Shown here piece by piece: positions 7,410 to 9,015 of a DNA stretch of 9,015 nt (within the stretch, counting starts at the first letter, position 1; every line of letters starts with the position of its first letter). Below the pieces are notes generated by a model. It saw nothing but the letters and a program-made list of their open reading frames with translations. It had not been told where the DNA came from and did not search any database. The stretch is from an uncultured Muribaculum sp. (lineage in GTDB: Bacteria; Bacteroidota; Bacteroidia; Bacteroidales; Muribaculaceae), in contig CANPDS010000088.1 of the NCBI GenBank assembly GCA_947573015.1, positions 1 to 9,015 on the forward strand. Reading direction: 5' to 3'. The translations under genes and the position numbers were made by a program.

Positions 7410-8468
7410 TTATTTCTGGGAGGAGGGGCGGAAAGTGTAGAACCGTGAGGCACCGATGCGGGGGAGAGCCACCAGCTGTATGTCGGCGCTCAGATCGGAT
7501 GGGGAATCATTACCTTCGCCTACGGTGAGCCCTTTGGCTTCAAGTGCGTTGCGCGATTGGGCGAGTGCCTTCTCGGGAGTGTTGTTTTCCTGCGACAGAT
7601 GGCATAGAAACACATTCTTGAGCCTCGGGGTATAGATCGACGCCAGATAGTCGGCCGTGTCGCGGTTGTCCATATGGCCGTGATCGGTCTGTATGCGTGC
7701 TTTCAGATATTCCGGATAGGAGCCTTTGAGCAGCATCTCCAGATCATAGTTCGATTCGATCACAAGATAGTCGGTGAGCCTCATATAGTGGTCGACACGT
7801 GGAGATATGCATCCCAGATCGGTGGCGATAGTGAAGGCGCGGTCGTCATGCTCGATGTAGAACCCTGCATTGTCCGTCCCGTCATGAAGGGTCTCGAATG
7901 CGGTTATGGTGAAGTTGCCGATGGTGAAAGGTATCTCCTTGTAGATTGCTACATGGTAGTCTTTCAGGCGGCGCGACACGCTGTGGCGGCGCATGATTCC
8001 ACTTAATGCCCGTGGGGTGCAGTAGAGCGACATATGCTGATGCTTGCGCAGAATACTGTACACGCAACGCATATGGTCGCTATGGTCGTGGGTGATGCAT
8101 ATCCCTTTGATATGCTGCATGCTTATGCCGTGGCGACGCAAGGTGTCGATCACACTTGGTGCGTCAACACCGGCATCCACGAGAAATCCCGACTGGGAGT
8201 CGCCGATATAGCAACAGTTGCCCGATGATCCGGAGCCGAACGACATGAAGCGTATGCGATTGGGCACCGGGCTTGCTATGACAGGTCCGAAAGGTGAGTC
8301 GGCGGTCGGTCGGGGAAATGTGTTGCGCCCACCTTCGAGGCGTGTGGCATGACGCGCGATCTCCGCCTGCACCGACAGCGGAGCCTGCGGAGTACAGCCG
8401 ATGCTTCCCTCCTGATCGTCGAAGAGTCCGGGGAAATCGGTTATGGAGTATTTTGAGCGCTTTGCCAT
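7410..8468 (-). CDS. YycJ/WalJ-like metallo-beta-lactamase-fold hydrolase with N-terminal extension
   Basis: An MBL-fold metal-dependent hydrolase. Related YycJ/WalJ proteins are described as nucleases or linked to cell-wall and DNA-repair functions, but the role in Bacteroidota is not settled. With the ATG at 8468 it has 352 residues. The core begins at about 71 with RIRFMSFGSGSSGNC, followed by FLVDAG (95-100) and the metal motif THDHSDH (126-132). Further conserved segments are FETLHDGTDNAGFYIE, ATDLGC, VIESNYD and a late FLCHLSQENN that supplies another metal His. Family members are usually about 265 residues. The first 70 here are polar and Pro/Gly-rich, probably disordered. A TTG two codons upstream (8474) is possible but less likely. 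A GTG at 8267 would give a normal-length protein but leave a 217-base gap after the methyltransferase gene. The ATG at 8468 lies only 15 bases after that gene, which supports the long form. Confidence 0.85.
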   Translation of the reverse strand: MAKRSKYSITDFPGLFDDQEGSIGCTPQAPLSVQAEIARHATRLEGGRNTFPRPTADSPFGPVIASPVPNRIRFMSFGSGSSGNCCYIGDSQSGFLVDAGVDAPSVIDTLRRHGISMQHIKGICITHDHSDHMRCVYSILRKHQHMSLYCTPRALSGIMRRHSVSRRLKDYHVAIYKEIPFTIGNFTITAFETLHDGTDNAGFYIEHDDRAFTIATDLGCISPRVDHYMRLTDYLVIESNYDLEMLLKGSYPEYLKARIQTDHGHMDNRDTADYLASIYTPRLKNVFLCHLSQENNTPEKALAQSRNALEAKGLTVGEGNDSPSDLSADIQLVALPRIGASRFYTFRPSSQK

Positions 8469-8483
8469 TGTCAAGAGTGGTGG

Positions 8484-9015
8484 TTATGCTTCTTTATAGA
8501 GGAGAAATATGGTTGGGGTCTTGTCGTAATTATATGTGGCCTTGGCCCATGTCGATAGCGGACGGGTCACTATCGACTGGCGAGGTCCGGTTATGTCGGA
8601 GGCCACACACAGCAGCAGGTTGCCGGGGAGGGAGGTGGTCATCTCGCGGATGAGGCGGTTGTTGCGGTATGGGGTCTCGATGAAGATCTGCGTCTGCGAG
8701 TCGCGGGTTATGCGACGTTGCATGTCGTGGAATGCGGCTGTGCGTTTCGGCCCGTCGATAGGCAGATACCCGAGAAATGCAAAGTTCTGTCCGTTGAATC
8801 CTGAGCCCATTAGCCCCATGAGGATGCTCGATGGTCCCACCAAAGGCACTACCTCGATGCCATGGCGTTGTGCCACGGCTACAAGATCGGCCCCGGGATC
8901 GGCTACTCCCGGACAGCCGGCCTCGGATATCACTCCACAGTCGGTGCCATCGAGGATGGGTTGGAGCATTGCGGCTACTTCCTGCCGTGGAGTGTGTTCG
9001 TTAAGCTCCACCATG
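8484..9015 (-). CDS. RsmI-related SAM-dependent methyltransferase (tetrapyrrole-methylase fold), 5' end beyond the window
   Basis: The visible 177 codons are the C-terminal part of a COG0313-type methyltransferase. Family members in Bacteroidota are about 235 residues, so about 60 N-terminal residues lie outside the window. The ATG at 9014 is almost certainly internal: it falls in the segment before LNEHT, which in relatives follows the first SAM-binding strands. Conserved blocks: GVISEAGCPGVADPGA (SAM/substrate loop), VVPLVGPSSILMGLMGSGFNGQ, FAFLGYLP, QIFIETPYRNN, and a C-terminal TPTIFLLYK. Canonical RsmI methylates the 2'-OH of C1402 in 16S rRNA and has an ESTHR-like segment where this protein has ETPYRNN. 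It therefore belongs to the Bacteroidota paralog group, whose substrate I cannot state. It ends 15 bases before the MBL gene, so the two are probably co-transcribed. Confidence 0.9.
   Translation of the reverse strand, partial: MVELNEHTPRQEVAAMLQPILDGTDCGVISEAGCPGVADPGADLVAVAQRHGIEVVPLVGPSSILMGLMGSGFNGQNFAFLGYLPIDGPKRTAAFHDMQRRITRDSQTQIFIETPYRNNRLIREMTTSLPGNLLLCVASDITGPRQSIVTRPLSTWAKATYNYDKTPTIFLLYKEA

Noticed and set aside
8294..8653. A 119-codon plus-strand frame across the MBL-methyltransferase junction.
   Set aside because: Antisense to two conserved proteins, Arg/Cys-rich composition typical of a shadow frame.

Overview
The window looks like chromosomal DNA from a gut Bacteroidota, order Bacteroidales. 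Three things point there: a SusC/SusD outer-membrane pair, a promoter of the Bacteroides -7/-33 type, and weak or absent Shine-Dalgarno sequences. Muribaculaceae is my best guess from protein style and moderate GC, but this is inference. All six supported genes lie on the minus strand, so transcription runs from high to low coordinates.

Layout in the order of transcription: (1) 9015-8484, the C-terminal three quarters of an RsmI-related SAM-dependent methyltransferase, cut by the window edge. (2) 8468-7410, a YycJ/WalJ-like metallo-beta-lactamase-fold hydrolase with an unusual N-terminal extension of about 70 residues. (3) 7364-6276, manC, mannose-1-phosphate guanylyltransferase. (4) 6210-5320, era, the ribosome-assembly GTPase, closed by a strong intrinsic terminator at 5274-5240. 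Spacings of 15, 45 and 65 bases and no convincing internal promoter suggest one housekeeping transcription unit.

A 364-base intergenic region (4956-5319) follows. It holds the era terminator, a perfect 13-bp dyad that overlaps the terminator's U-tract, a very good Bacteroides-type promoter (5139-5108), and a potentially structured leader of about 145 nt. (5) susC (4955-1740) is a full-length TonB-dependent transporter. (6) susD (1720 to the left edge) is its lipoprotein partner, 573 codons visible with no stop inside the window. Together they form a glycan (or peptide) capture and import complex: SusD binds substrate at the cell surface and closes over the SusC barrel, which imports it with TonB energy. 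No glycoside hydrolase, ECF sigma/anti-sigma pair or hybrid two-component regulator is visible, so the substrate cannot be named.

I see no evidence for a wholly new system, mobile element, CRISPR array or RNA gene. The points most worth checking are the susC leader and the intergenic dyads, the eight-base homopolymer in the susC signal-peptide region, and the extended MBL protein.
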